64,000 nt of DNA from Liolophura sinensis (lineage: Eukaryota > Mollusca > Polyplacophora > Chitonida > Chitonidae), in NCBI RefSeq assembly GCF_032854445.1, contig NC_088301.1, positions 35,141,187-35,205,186 on the forward strand, in the 5' to 3' direction. The position numbers and the translations under genes are program-made. Numbering within the stretch: position 1 is the stretch's first letter; every line of letters starts with the position of its first letter. The notes under the pieces were generated by a model. The model worked only from the letters and a program-made list of their open reading frames with translations, had not been told where the DNA came from and did no database searches. Shown here one piece after another: positions 25,391 to 37,998 of the stretch.

Positions 25391-25520
25391 ATCAAAAACT
25401 GTAAGCAAGGTATGTGGCCTTGAGATTTTAGATTTTGACTTAAAACAGTTTTTATGTCTGGAGTGGCTTATTAATGTGGAGTCGCCCACAGCACTTGATT
25501 ATTGTAAATGTACATACCAA

Positions 25521-25521
<1 letters not shown>

Positions 25522-25569
<48 letters not shown>

Positions 25570-25570
25570 T
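25522..25570. repeat. (AT)n microsatellite
   Basis: About 45 bp of uninterrupted AT dinucleotides. The plus-strand open frame that crosses it translates to alternating I/Y and is an artefact. Confidence 0.95.
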
Positions 25571-26485
25571 ACCTGGGGTTTGCACGACTAGCCGTGAAGT
25601 GAGAACATCGTCAACTCTGTAATATGTTTCAAAATATAGGCCTACAAATTACCGGCACGAGTAAACAGCAATCTGCTGTTTGGCCTTTCTTATACCATAT
25701 GAAATTTTATGAACGCCACCTTCCTATTATAGCTCTTATAGTTCTCAGAGAGCAATTAAACTATACAGAATTAAGTGGACGAGGCTACTCTTTCTACACC
25801 CAAAATTTTTCAGCACCTATTTGCAAGTAGGCTATATGTGCATTACCAAGCAGCAATCATAACCGTGTCTTCACAGGTCTATATTTAATGTATATTTAAA
25901 ATACCATGCAGCAATCAATACTAAATAAAGTGCCATTTTGGCGATGTGGCATCGGATCGATGCATAGAGCTAAGGATCGAGTGATGGATCAGCAGAGGGA
26001 TGGGTCTCAGTGGGGATGCTAAATTAGGTAATAAAATCTCTCTTTTTCTCACGATATTTAAAATGTTTCATATATTAACTAAACGGCCAATACAAATCCA
26101 ATATTTTAAATGAAATGTCAATCGCTTCCTCTAGCGCTGTAGTAAAAGGCTCTCGCCACTGCAACACATGTAACGTTGCCAATGCACATAAACCTATATA
26201 TACCACAATCATCCATTCGTTAAACGGCATAATCATTCATTCATTCCATTCGTTAAACCTGCAGATTTCGGAAACCTATATAGTAAAATAACATTCTCAG
26301 ATTAGGGGCTTTGAATTAAGCAACCCGTCAGGGTTTTTAGGCAATCAGGTAAGCTCAAAGACAGAAGAATGTACCTTCTGATGTTAATCAATCGATTCTT
26401 TGCTGACCAATTTTCAGGTTAATACGCTTGTTTAATACGAACCCGAATGCGCATTTTCATTCGCTGTATATCATGCATCTACTCT

Positions 26486-26704
26486 AATTCCCGAACCTTT
26501 TCGCATATGAAAGAGCAACTTTGAGGGCAATTTATGCACATACTGAATATGATTTTTGAGACAAGACATTGGTTGGATTTGCCAGTTTCAGGGCTTCACA
26601 AAGAATATAATTTTATCAATCAACACAGAATAATGCCTTCAGAGTATGCTTGTAAACATGCGAAACGGTTGAAGAATTACGCGGAAATACTCTTTCCACT
26701 GCTC
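26486..26704 (+). repeat. Dispersed repeat, copy B (exon-like)
   Basis: This is the second copy of the block at 206-430. It keeps an open frame after the acceptor-like TTTCAG near 26590, including GLHKEYNFIN and ACKHAKRLKNYAEIL, with no clear donor site. The similarity includes sequence upstream of the acceptor-like AG, so a genomic segment rather than a spliced transcript was copied. Function is unknown. Confidence 0.55.
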
Positions 26705-27243
26705 TTACTTTCCCGACATCTTGCCTAACCTGAAAAATTAAGATCCCGCTTTTGAAACTTACGTGTGCGTCTCTCTTCAGTAAGTAGGGTAAGTACCTAT
26801 AGATGCTCAAAGTCCAATAAAATTCCTTAATGTAATAATTATTACAATAATATGGATGTGCTGTTTTATGTAGCCTAACATTATTACATACATATACTGG
26901 AGCTGGGTTTTAGTAATAACTAAATGTAATGGGTACCGGTATAACAAGTGCTACCCATACTGTAATAATTGTTAGATTGTGGGTAATATTCACCTAGTGC
27001 TTTCTGCTTCTATTATGCAATATACACGTACATCACACTTTGAGTAGACCAGACATAAGCCGGTCTTTAGCATTACATTAAACGAGGTGCCCATATTTTA
27101 ATACAACCACATTCACACATGGATAATACACCTCTGCGAAAATTTATTACCCTGATACTATCAGGTAAGCTTTAGGCTCGCCGAGAACTTTTCTTTTTAT
27201 TACAAACAAATGGCATTTTCCTTCACAGATTTATTCTCATTAC

Positions 27244-27265
27244 CTAGGCCTACATGTAGGCCTAG
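27244..27265. repeat. Perfect 22-bp palindrome
   Basis: The stretch is its own exact reverse complement, built from CTAGGCCTACA and its mirror image TGTAGGCCTAG. It combines the AGGCCT and ACATGT motifs that are frequent throughout the window. Confidence 0.9.
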
Positions 27266-27724
27266 ATACACCTTGTAATGGAAATAAAATTTGTCAAAAG
27301 TTCAGATCTGATCATGATAGGCCTAGGCGTGCTTTAAACGACCAGACTAGACTATTTAAGTTTAGCCTACCCGTTTAAGCTTCTGCAATTCCAAGACTTC
27401 TGCAATTCCTGTGTGTTCACAAACGAGAGAGTGGCCCCAAATATCTATAGTGAGATTTCTCCTATTATATTCAGGTGTAAACAAAACGAAACCGTACGAA
27501 ACTATATAGGCTAGCCCGAGAGGGAGATTTGGAGACCATCGTTCGCTCTTTGCCAACAGGGCCTAGGGCCTACGTGAAATCTCCATGACCTAAATCGGAT
27601 GTTAGATGACGGATCACAAATGGAATTATGAAGTGACCACGTATATTAAAAATTCTAAGGCATAGTGTCATATTTTGTATGTGTCGAGCGCACAACTGAT
27701 GTTATGATAAAGGCGTATATATGT

Positions 27725-28280
27725 CACTGGTCCAAAGCTGAGCTGAACGTTCCTACCGTAACGCCCAGCTTCGCTTATATAGACTTCCACGCGGACAATT
27801 TCACTAAAATTATCAACTGATTCCCTGAAACGCTCAAAATGTACTATGTCAAAGCCAGCATTGGTAAACCATCTTTCAACAGTAATCCAGTGGTTTTAAA
27901 CTTCGGACAGAGTGAAGGACCGCGAAAATTTTATCCCACCCAACACTTCTTTTTACGAATTGCATGCCCTGTAAACAGAATGTTGGGTAGGATAAATTTT
28001 TCACGGCCCATCACTCTGCGCGAAGATGAAAGAAAAAAAAATTCCAAACATGGCAGACGTTGACTTGAGTTGTCCGATTCGAAAGTTTAAACGGCTCCAT
28101 TACTGTTGAAAGATGGTTTACCAGTGCAGACTTTGACATAATGCATTTCGGGCGTTTTAGGGCATGGACGGATAGCAAATATAAGGTAGGGTTCGAGTCG
28201 ATTTTTTTAGTGAAATTGTCCGCGTGGAAGTTTATACCGAAGCTGGGCGTTACGTTAGAAACGTCCACTTTCGCTTTGGG
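27725..28280. repeat. Large fold-back (long inverted repeat) element
   Basis: The left arm (about 27741-27957) and right arm (about 27970-28266) are imperfect reverse complements around a short AT-rich centre near 27962. Matched blocks, left arm orientation, include AACGCCCAGCTTCG, ACTTCCACGCGGACAATTTC, GGTAAACCATCTTTCAACAG, AAATTTTATCC and ACCCAACA. Relative to the right arm, the left arm lacks about 33 bp and about 60 bp. It ends about 440 bp upstream of the CCDC25 start codon. It looks like a fold-back or MITE-type element; no transposase is present. The open frame at 27839-28063 is part of it. Confidence 0.8.
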
Positions 28281-28706
28281 CTAATATGTCACAGGTTCAT
28301 TTATTTTGTAGGCTAGACCCCTATAACTTCAAATTCTGAAACCATGCACGAGCAAACAGAAGTCAAGATAGGAAATAAAGTAATGTATGCACAGAATTGA
28401 AAATTTCTTAAATACCTGACAGTGTGTAGGGTTTATTCCACTTCTGGATGACGATCCTTTATTTCAAAAGAGGATCTTTCGTTTTCAGTCCTGAAGACAT
28501 GAGAGATATTATGAATCGAGAGTCCACAAGAGTTAACCCCCTTATCCAATCGCTCTTCATGAAATACACGTGTGTAAAATAAGGGTTTGTTATGGTTTAG
28601 GCCAGTCTTGGACAGTTAAAACCGTTTGAATTTATTTTAGTCTACTAGAGGGTGCTGCGGTGACAGACGAGAAGTTGAAAACGATTCATTGAAAATCAAA
28701 CACAAA
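28281..28706 (+). promoter_or_regulatory. Presumed CCDC25 promoter and 5' UTR
   Basis: This is the stretch between the fold-back element and the CCDC25 initiation codon. No TATA box or initiator was recognised. The ATG at 28707 sits in the context CAAAATGG with a purine at -3. Assignment is by position only. Confidence 0.3.
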
Positions 28707-31700
28707 ATGGTGTTTTACTTCACAAGTAATGGTAAGCAAGAGCTGGAGCAGTTAAACCACTAAGGTTGTTGTTGCAAATGTCAGTGTTTTTTTTTTGTGC
28801 TAACGGTATTTCTGTGTTGTCTTTGACTCTGACCACACGGCATACCTTTACAAATAAATTGAGTTTGAATTTTAAATGTGTTGTTATACCGATTGTTGTC
28901 GATGGTCTGAAGCTGCCACTTTTGTATTTTTGGCTATGATTTATTTTGTTCCAGTTGTTACGCCACCATACACACTTTTTATGGGGGAAGATAAACACGA
29001 AAGTAAGTGAGTTTGAGCTACATTTGTAAAGAAGTACTAGAACTTAAAGCTATTATAGCAAATGTTGGGGTCTGTGACTGGAGTTCAAGCAGCAATATTT
29101 ATGGCATATCCAAATGATTCTCAGCCTAATAGTCAGTGTAGCATTTTAGGTTTATTTTCTTCAGTTTGTCTTGGGGATTAAATTTACAGTTTTATATTCT
29201 CTTAATTATAATTTACAAGAAGCTCACTTTTAATGTATTTAAGTTAAACAATGCCAATGAAAAAATTGTGGCTTGATGGTGACTTCCCATAACATAAATT
29301 AAATATATTAATAAATCTTTGAAACTTCTGCCTTTGCCCAGATGAAGACTTGATACGCTGGGCATTTCCAGAAGATGTATGGTAAGCTATTATTCAGTTG
29401 TCCGATTTCTGTTAATTATTTAACTATAATGTGCGATTCACACAATTATGGTTAGTATCCCTTAATTATAATATCTGAGCATGTAATTTCGGTTCAGTGT
29501 AACCATGAAGTACTTTAAATATTTCAGATAACGGTGTGTATGTATACATTATAAAAGGTTTGTAGGATTTAGCAGTTTTATGCTGCTGCAATGGTAGTTA
29601 AATATCACTGTAAAGAACATAATGAATGTTCCTTTTTTCTTCATTTTTTCTTTAGGTTTCATGTAGATAAAGTTTCTTCAGCCCATGTATATATAAGACT
29701 ACACAAGGTAAGTACCCTATGGCGATCATGATTGAACAAAACATCAAGTACATTGTATATTGAGTTTGCTTCTATAAATGAAAAAGTCTGAATATGATTT
29801 GCTTGTCAAAGATGTTGTCAGGCACAAAACAACAGTCAAGCACCATTTGATTGAAGCCAGAAATTTGCATATATCTTCCTCATGTTTTAGAACTGAATAA
29901 TGTCAGGCATCATGTCAGGCACTGTGAAAGAAAATATATTTTAAAACCTTGATTCTTGCTGTCTTAGGAGATTTAGTATTGGTAACAGAGGCAGTCTGTG
30001 ATAAATTGAGCATTGCATACCCATTGATTTTCAGGAGCAAAACATTATGTACATTATTATACATACATGTATATTTAAGAATTTCATCTTAATTGAAATA
30101 AATACCTTTCTAACGATGCAATTTGATTGTCATTCAGGCTTACAGGGCTTAACAAAATCAAAACCTGTAAACTGCCTTAAAATCTTAGATATTATGAAAT
30201 ACTGTATTTGGCATAAAATTTTGTTCCATTTTGCCTGATTCAGAAAATTATATTGATCTCAGAAAGGTGTTAATGAGGTTTGTGTGGAAGTTAGGATGAT
30301 AATGTGATGTAAAGTTCATTTTTGGGGCACATACAACATTTTCCATGTCTTGTCATTCATACTTATTGTTTAAATGCTTTAGATATGCCCTAAGCTTTAT
30401 TATCCATGAATTAATATATCATACATTGTACTGCCAACTTACATTAAGTGAATGAAGAATGAAACAAATATATTTTCTGTCCTTCATTTACACCTGATGT
30501 ACCAAGGACTTTATTTAATACTAGTACATTTATTAATGTTACTTGTTTGGTTGTTGCATTCAGTAGAAATGGAACTAAGTCTGTATGTTGTTATATTATG
30601 CCATGCTTACCATTTAAATAGCAGGTGTGATACAACTTACAGGAATCATGGTGATACGGTTTATTGAGAGTGACATTAAAGACTAAGCAAATAAAATGAT
30701 ATGACTCAAATATAAATGTTGAAAGCGTAGGGAAACCATACACAACCATTCGAACGATTGTTCCATTACCTTCCACTAACATGCCCACAAAACGCCTAAT
30801 CGTCAACTTGAATTTAACCGTTCAACATCCTGCAAGTTTAGCAATGAAAGACTGTAAAATCCTGGATTATGATGGAATTTTACAACCCTATGGCTGTATG
30901 AACACTGATATAGTTGGCTTGTACAACTGGAGTTGCTCATGGTGCATTGTTTATCAACCCTTTATCAATAAGGTAAAAGGCTAATTGTGCAGGTTGCTAT
31001 GAGGTAATAAATAATATTTTAACACCACAAGCAAGATGGGTCTGATAATTTAGCTTGAATTTACATAACGTATGTTTTTGTACCTTTTTGTTCAGGGAGA
31101 AACATTAGATGATGTCCCTCAAACTGTGATAGATGATTGTGCTCAGCTAGTCAAAGCAAACAGTATACAAGGTGAGAAAGAGGTCAGCATGATGAAAATT
31201 GAAATGATCAGTCTTTAAACTTGCTGATATAAAAAGCTCATCTAATAAAATAACACAATATGGCTGAGGAAAATCAGCACTTCTGAAATGTTATGAAAAC
31301 GTATTGACAATACCATATTGGGTTGAATGGTAAGTGCTACCATACAAATATTTGCAGGCCTACTTTAAGCGTGAATGTTTGTTGGTACCTGGAGAAGGAA
31401 CAGCAGTGGTTTCCTCCATGCACTTCTGTTTCCACCACTCTGCAGACAGCTATAAACTTGACCACTGTCATGTAAGTGGAAAATCCTTGCATGCAGCACT
31501 AATCATCAATCAACTGACCAGTCAGTCAATGAATAAATCAGACAATTAACTTCATATACTAAAGGATTAATTAAAGTGGTAATCATATAGTCAAAGGCTT
31601 CATATTTATTACTGAACTTCACATTGATTATTGAACTTCACATTGTGTACATGTGATGATCTGTCAGCCTTTAATGTGTGCATGTGTAAATTGGTATATT

Positions 31701-34700
31701 GTACATTGTAGTACATTGCTTGTACATAGCTCTTGCAGTACTGTTTATCCACATTTTACTAATGAGCGTAGTGCAGTACTGCTACCTGTTGATCATAAGG
31801 GATCTAATATTTATTATGAGTTATCCAGAAAGTAATTGAATTATGTATGATGTCTCCTACAGGTAATAAGATGAATAATATAGATGTGGTATACACTATG
31901 TCCTCTAATTTAAAAAAGACAGCTGGAATGGATGTAGGGCAGGTTGGATTTTACAAACAGAAAGATGTGAGTATTAGTAATTGTACGTTAATTTCAAATC
32001 CTGTGATGTTTAAATGTATTTAAGTGTTATTCAGGAAGTGTCCAGTTTACATTTCTCTTGAATTGGAGGGTGAGGAGTATACATTTATTGCATTTTTAAA
32101 GTCTTTGACACTAAAAAGATTTCTTAAACATTACCATCTACCTTAAATGACCTAAAATTTTGACCCACAAAGTGTATCTCTGGAGACAAATAAATGTCAT
32201 AAAATATTACTTTTGGTGCTGAAATTTACATTTTCTTAGTAGGACATCCATGTACCTTCCTAACAAACCGACCGGTAGATCCAGGATCAATCCTGGATCG
32301 AGTCACACCTAAGACTTTAAAAGAGGAAGTTGTAACTTCCTTGCTTGGCGTTCAGCATGAAGTGGATAGTACAACTACTGGTTGACCCGTATCAGTATAA
32401 TGGCTCGGGTGGGGCGGCTTACTTGCCTTCGGTAAGTCATCTCAGTGAAGCAGCACTAAATAAAAGAGCGGTGGAAATCCGCCCTGCAACAAGGAGACAC
32501 ATTACACGTACATGCACCCTAAGGATTCCTTCATCGTCATATGTACTCAAAATTGTTGAGTACGAAGTTAAACCCCAAGCTCTCACTCACTCACTCCAAA
32601 CAAACCTGAGAACAGCTTTCTAAAATCAGTAAAACTCTCAGAATCTGGAAACTTGAAGAGCATAGTCATGGATGAAATTTTAGGTCATTTAGGATATTCT
32701 GATCATTTATTCACTTTGTACACTAGAGACTGGAATACACACTAATATTTAGGATAATATTATACATGAACATAAACACCTTTGCCTGTGGAAACAATGT
32801 GGAAATTAAGAAGTCTTTGGGGTGCATTGTAATCAGTTTGAATACATTTTAGACAAAGAGATATGTTGAGGTATTTACTTTCAGGTAAGATCTGTCAGAG
32901 TTGAAAAAAGAATTAACGAAATAGTGAATAGACTGAACAAGACAAAAGAAGAAAAGCATCCTGACTTTAGAGCAGAGAGAGAAGAAAGAGATCATAAAGA
33001 GAGAGAGGCACAGAGGAAAATTCAACAAGAATTAAAGTTGAAAGAAAAGGAGGAGGAAAGAAGACGTAAAGAACAGGCAGAATTAAGGTAAATTATGTTA
33101 ACTTATGTTTTTTTTTACATACTGTTGCTATTGTGTATAAGGAAGTTACCCACCCGCTTAATATAACTAGGATTCAGTGCCTAGTGATATGTACTGCCAA
33201 ACCAAGTACAACTATGTTAGCAATATAGAAGAGAAATGTGAACCTTTCTTGCCTTAAAGGCTCTTGAAATTGGCATAAAACCCAGTAACTTAGGACATAG
33301 AATCAACATATTTTAAGCATTTTCTGATGTCAAATTTCTATTCTGCTATGTATTTGTTCATATGAAACAACACTACATGTACAGGCATGCTAGCACAGCA
33401 TAATGACCCTGAAGCCTCACACCAATGCAGTCGCTGTGAGTTCAAGTCCAGTTCATGCTGGCTTCCTCTCCGGCCATACGTGGGAAGGTCTTGCAGCAAC
33501 CTGCGGTTGGTTGTGTGTTTCCCCCCGGGATCTGCCTGGTTTCCTCCCACCCTAATGCTGGCAGCCATTGTATAAGTGAAATATTCTTGTGTATGGCGTG
33601 GAACACCAATCAAATAAATAAAAATACATGTACAGTGAAAGGCTCGAAATAGTCAGCCAATATACACAACTTACATGTAATCTCTTTCTTTATCTTATAC
33701 ATGTATGTATAAATTATCAGTGAGAACTGTCTATATGTGTCTTAAGAGCCCTATTACATTTTTTGAAAACATCATATTTTATGCAGCTAAACAGCTAAGA
33801 ACATGTTATTGCCATAAACAGTAATTATTGATTGACACTCCTGTTTCCAGAAAATTCCAAAAATATCTGTAGGCTGTTTTAAAGGGATACAAAGAGCATC
33901 TTTTGAGTCTTAAAAGAAAAGACAATGCTAAACTGAATGTATAGGTGGCAGTGCAACGATAAAGTATTCCACATATCTTAAAAAACATACCTTTTTTATT
34001 TTTTGGGACACAGTTCAGAGATACAGTTCAGAATACAAGTAAGCAAAATCATGCATATTGAAAAATTTGAAGCACTGCCATTTTTTAAAAAGTTTTAACC
34101 AATCAGATGTGAGCTATTTCTATAACCTGATAAACCCCTGTTTCCGTTGATGTTACATAGACAGTGTTTGCTTGTAAGCCATATGAGTGTGGGTAGGACT
34201 GGTGCAACATTATGTGTCCTGCTTCTCTAACATGGTGTATTGCTTGAGTCACAGCCTAGTAAGAATTCCAGGTTAAAAGTTGTTGTACAGAGAGGGATTT
34301 AATGGGACGGTTGTTGAGCTGTGCATAAAATAGGCACAAAGGGTCAGTTACATATTTTCACATATCCTGACAAATGTCACACATGCATGAATACCATGTA
34401 GTCATGCTTGCATTTGTCATTGGGTCTGAGCTAAACGGGTAGCTTCACATGCCATGATTTTTTGAGACTGCTTGTCAGTACAAAAAGTGGTGTCAATTTA
34501 TGTAGCCCAAGCAAAAGTTTTAAATTTGGTGCTGTATTACATGCACCATTACTGTACCTGTCTGGCAAAGGCAAACTGCCTTCTACTAAATAATACTTCT
34601 ATTCAAGAAATTCAGATTGTTTCTTGAGGTAAAGCACATACTAAGAATTGTCCCTTGAAAGAAGACAATGTGTAAAATGAAGCACTCACAGGTGAATAGT

Positions 34701-35873
34701 AGCGTCATGATGTAAGTAGGCTATCACCTACATATATTTGCATTTGTAGTTTGATCTCGGCTATACACTTGGTAAGTGGTAACATAACAGACCTCGTTGC
34801 TAAATCATTTTGATCTGTTATGTAACTGCTTTACCAGGTGTATATCTGTGAATCAAACACCTCAAGTTGAGGCAATATCCCTTATGTATTGACTGAGAGG
34901 AACTTCCATGTGCATGGCATTAATTACTGTGATTTTATCAATTGATAGGGACAGGGAGGAACAAAAAATCACAGGCAATGCCGATCTTAACTAAAGTCAG
35001 ATCTAGTAGCATACTTATAGGTAATTGCATGTAGCTAATAAATGAGTGCAGTAAAAAATCATGACTTTTATCTTTAATAATAAAACAGGGGCGTTATCAA
35101 AAATAGCCAATTTGTGCTATTCTTGTTTTAATTAAATTTTCATATTTCCAGATTTCTTGGAGTGTATCAGAATATATAGATGGTGAAACAGCAAATTGTT
35201 CTGGTTGATTTGTTTATTTCCCAAAGTATACTCAAATTTTTATATTTGTTTTGTTTGTTTTTCATTTTAAGATCATACTCATCATTAATGAAAGAAGAAA
35301 ATATGCAGACCAATGTGGTAAGGTGTTTTGATGTTTGCATTGTATCTGAAAGGAGAGGATAGTTGGATGTGGAATGCTTGCATTTCCTACATAACATGCA
35401 TGTAAATCTTGATGGAAACTCAGATTCATGAGAAACTTCATCCCACAGGCATATGTGGCCTATAGTTTGACCATATTAATAATTGCATAATATGGATGAC
35501 ATACATGTAGAACAACAATTAATACCAAAGACTTTCTAAATACAAGATACAAGATACTGTTTGAATAGTGATATGTTTCTAGCCCTATTTCCTTAGTAAC
35601 TTGGTAGTTTACCCAAGTACACTCTACTCTGATTTTCTCCACCTATAAACTTACTGTCGTTAGGTAAGTGTAAAAAAAAAACTGTCCATATGAGCACAAA
35701 ACTCTTTAGAAAGATGTGAAACAGCATTCACAACGTACATGTATATTACACTTAGAGCATTGGATTGGTCATGTTTAATGGGCCTCATTCGTCATCACCA
35801 TACATTGAACTCATTTATACTTGTTTGTCATGTTTTACAGGATGATGGGAATGATTCTGATGACTTCATGTAA
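28707..35873 (+). CDS. CCDC25: Coiled-coil domain-containing protein 25
   Basis: There are nine exons: 28707-28731, 28955-29002, 29342-29381, 29656-29707, 31096-31171, 31863-31966, 32885-33087, 35272-35317 and 35841-35873 (TAA). They encode 208 residues, the same length as the human protein. Phases agree at every junction. It begins MVFYFTSN and carries the NFACT-R type fold (about residues 1-115; [48 protein letters not shown]). A charged coiled coil follows (about 116-182, rich in E/K/R), and the protein ends [10 protein letters not shown] ... [10 protein letters not shown]. The NFACT-R domain is shared with NEMF/Rqc2-type proteins. Human CCDC25 has been reported as a membrane sensor of extracellular trap DNA; whether this invertebrate protein does so is unknown. 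The start is fixed by conservation of MVFYFTS. An AATAAA lies at 36021-36026. Confidence 0.95.
32245..32600 (+). mobile_element. Mollusc SINE with CACTCACTCACT tail (BivaMD-like)
   Basis: Located in CCDC25 intron 6 (31967-32884). It contains GTTGTAACTTCCTTGCTTGGCG, TTCAGCATGAAG, GTATCAGTATAATGG, CAGTGAAGCAGCACTA, CAACAAGGAGACAC and a 3' GTTAAACCCCAAGCTCTC followed by a CACT repeat. These elements in this order are typical of a SINE family common in mollusc genomes; the family name is from memory. The plus-strand open frame across it is not a gene. Confidence 0.75.
33385..33624 (+). mobile_element. Near full-length V/Meta-core type SINE
   Basis: Located in CCDC25 intron 7. It has a tRNA-like head with B-box-like GAGTTCAAGTCC, then CTTCCTCTCCGGCCATACGTGGGAAGG, the core CTGGTTTCCTCCCACC, TATAAGTGAAATATTCTTG, and AACACCAATCAAATAAATAAA. 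Flanking TACATGTACAG copies at 33374-33384 and 33625-33635 look like an 11-bp target-site duplication, although this motif is common in the window. Confidence 0.88.
33700..35200. other. CCDC25 intron 7, remainder
   Basis: The intron runs 33088-35271. Apart from the SINE described separately, no exon, RNA gene or repeat structure was recognised in it. Confidence 0.5.
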
Positions 35874-37351
35874 AGGAAACAATCTAAAGGAGAAGAAAAT
35901 CCCAATAAGATGCATGGATGCCATACTATATCTGTCAGATTGCTCTAGTAATCATAAAAAAATAGAAAATGACAAAGACCTCATTCTCAAGTATTCATAA
36001 TGCTTTTCTGCTTGAACAGCAATAAAGTGAATCGGAAATGGTATTATACAGTGTATTCATCTCTTTTCTGTGCTGTTGCGTGTTAGTGCTGGAAAGGTGT
36101 GCATCATTTTGGGTATAGAACCAGAAGGTAAAAGAGCATGGGCAAGTCAGTATAACATTTATGTATTTTTTATTTTAATTTTTCTGAATGGCTTTTGTTC
36201 TGTGATATTGCCATATTCTCTTATGTGTTACATATATGTAACTTCAGGCCATCTGGTATGTAAACTAATATTACTGTCCATGGGACATTCTCTCATTCCG
36301 CAGTTTTTTTTTGGCATACATTTTTTGTATGAGAAGTATGGCTGGAAACATGCACAGAACCGGTTTGGAAGTCGTAATACTATTCGTTGATAATCGATAA
36401 TCTTGGAGAATCAGTGAGATATACATGTGCGTTGCATTCTTAAATGAAGTTTGTTTGCTTGAAATCATCATTGTGAATGAACACCTTGACATATTCTCAT
36501 ATCCCAGGGAATGATTCACAGATCACAGAGGGTGAACCACGTGTGTCTAGCGTGAGGTGGGAATGTCCCTGGATATGCTGTTAGTCATAAATGTTACTAA
36601 TAATGGCAAAGCATGCAGAGAGATGTGCGTGTGTACTTGTGTAAGTTCTTGCAATCACCCAAAAATCTGTTTTAGATTTACATGACGATGGAGTTGAAAG
36701 TTATTCTAACATAGCTTGAAGTATCAGTATTTCTTTGTTATTGTAAATCATGTGATTTCTGTTGCAATCACAATAATTGTACTAAGGAATACAATTACGG
36801 GGTATAATACAAGAGCTTCACTTGTGAAGCACTAGTCTTGCAAGAGCTGGACAAGAACACACCAACAGGCGTAGTCGAATTTACGTGATGTACATTTATA
36901 CATGTTTAAAGGTCTTGAGTATGGGGAAACATCAACAAGAAAATAAACGTCTCTTTATTCAAGTTATGGATGTTGTCACTTTTCTTTTCTCCAAAATCTC
37001 ATACTGCACTGACTGTCTCAAAACTTTTTTCATAACTTGTTACGTACACCACAGTGACTTATGGGCAAAACCGTGCGCAAGAAATTGGATTTAAGACGTC
37101 TTGTCAAAATGATCTCCACGGCACGCAGAAGCCACATAATGTTCTGTCGTGGCTTATGTAGTCCCGTTTATTTCCATTTTGCCTACGCTCACACCTTCCC
37201 TTCAGTACAGCACCGCTCGCTGCCTGTCACAGAATGTACCTAGGGGTGCCGAATAATACCTTTGGATTATAGGCACTGTTCCCCTTTAGTTGTAACTGCT
37301 CAGTGTCCTGAAAACATACTGCTCACTTGTAACTTTTATTCATGACAGAAT
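35874..37351. other. CCDC25 3' UTR and intergenic stretch
   Basis: The CCDC25 3' UTR probably ends shortly after the AATAAA at 36021-36026. The 106-codon open frame at 36070-36390 lies downstream, is hydrophobic/AT-rich and matches no family known to me. Nothing else was recognised. Confidence 0.5.
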
Positions 37352-37475
37352 ACCGGGATCGATTCCACAAAGATATTTCTGACTTGGGTTTCAACGGTCA
37401 CTACCAAAAACTAAGCCTTTTGGAAAGATTTTAAATTGATTTAAGTCAGAAATGGCTTTGTGGAATCGGCCCCTG
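37352..37475. mobile_element. Short terminal-inverted-repeat element (MITE-like)
   Basis: The left end, CGGGATCGATTCCACAAAG followed by ATATTTCTGACTT, is the reverse complement (with few mismatches) of the right end (AAGTCAGAAATGGCTTTGTGG followed by AATCGGCCCC). The interior is about 50 bp and non-coding. It is related in style to the element at 40533-40757 (both start near CC..G..TC..ACGAAG/ACAAAG, then GACTT). Confidence 0.7.
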
Positions 37476-37618
37476 TTCATTTGAAGTTCAAAGCACGACC
37501 ATCAGACCATAAGTTATAACTACAGTTACCTTTCCTATTCTAGTTTGAAGTTTACCATTATGTTAACAAAGATATGTAGATAATCATTATTTACGGAACA
37601 ATAAATGTACATCCACAT

Positions 37619-37661
37619 CCATATATGTATATACATATATATATATATAGAGAGAGAGAGA
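37619..37661. repeat. (AT)n(AG)n microsatellite
   Basis: ATATATGTATATACATATATATATATATA runs directly into AGAGAGAGAGAG. It is simple sequence. Confidence 0.9.
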
Positions 37662-37998
37662 AATATAAAACGCCATCTCAACTTTCTACATTGTTATATT
37701 CTAACAGCAGTTTCAAACTTCATGTTATTTTCAAGGAATATGAATATGAATGTCCACAGAGTTCTTTATATAGGATATATGTTACGTACATGTCACAACA
37801 GGCAGTGGTTTAGTTACATGACAATACATGGATAAACTGTTGCTGGGAACAAAGTCGTACATATATAAAGCTGTTAATCAGTGTCTATAAATCGAAGAAA
37901 TATTTGCTTTGTATTCGACCTGTGGGAATATAAGCATGCATACACATGTTAGAAGGATCAGGCTTTCAATTTGAGAGAAGATTCTTTGTTTAATGTAA

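Noticed and set aside
32345..32623. Plus-strand open frame of 92 codons
   Set aside because: It lies wholly inside a SINE in CCDC25 intron 6.
33385..33624. tRNA gene candidates from B-box-like GTTCAAGTCC sequences
   Set aside because: They belong to SINE heads; no cloverleaf with a complete acceptor stem could be drawn here or in the other SINE copies.
36070..36390. Plus-strand open frame of 106 codons downstream of CCDC25
   Set aside because: Lies beyond the CCDC25 polyadenylation signal; hydrophobic AT-rich translation without a recognised family.
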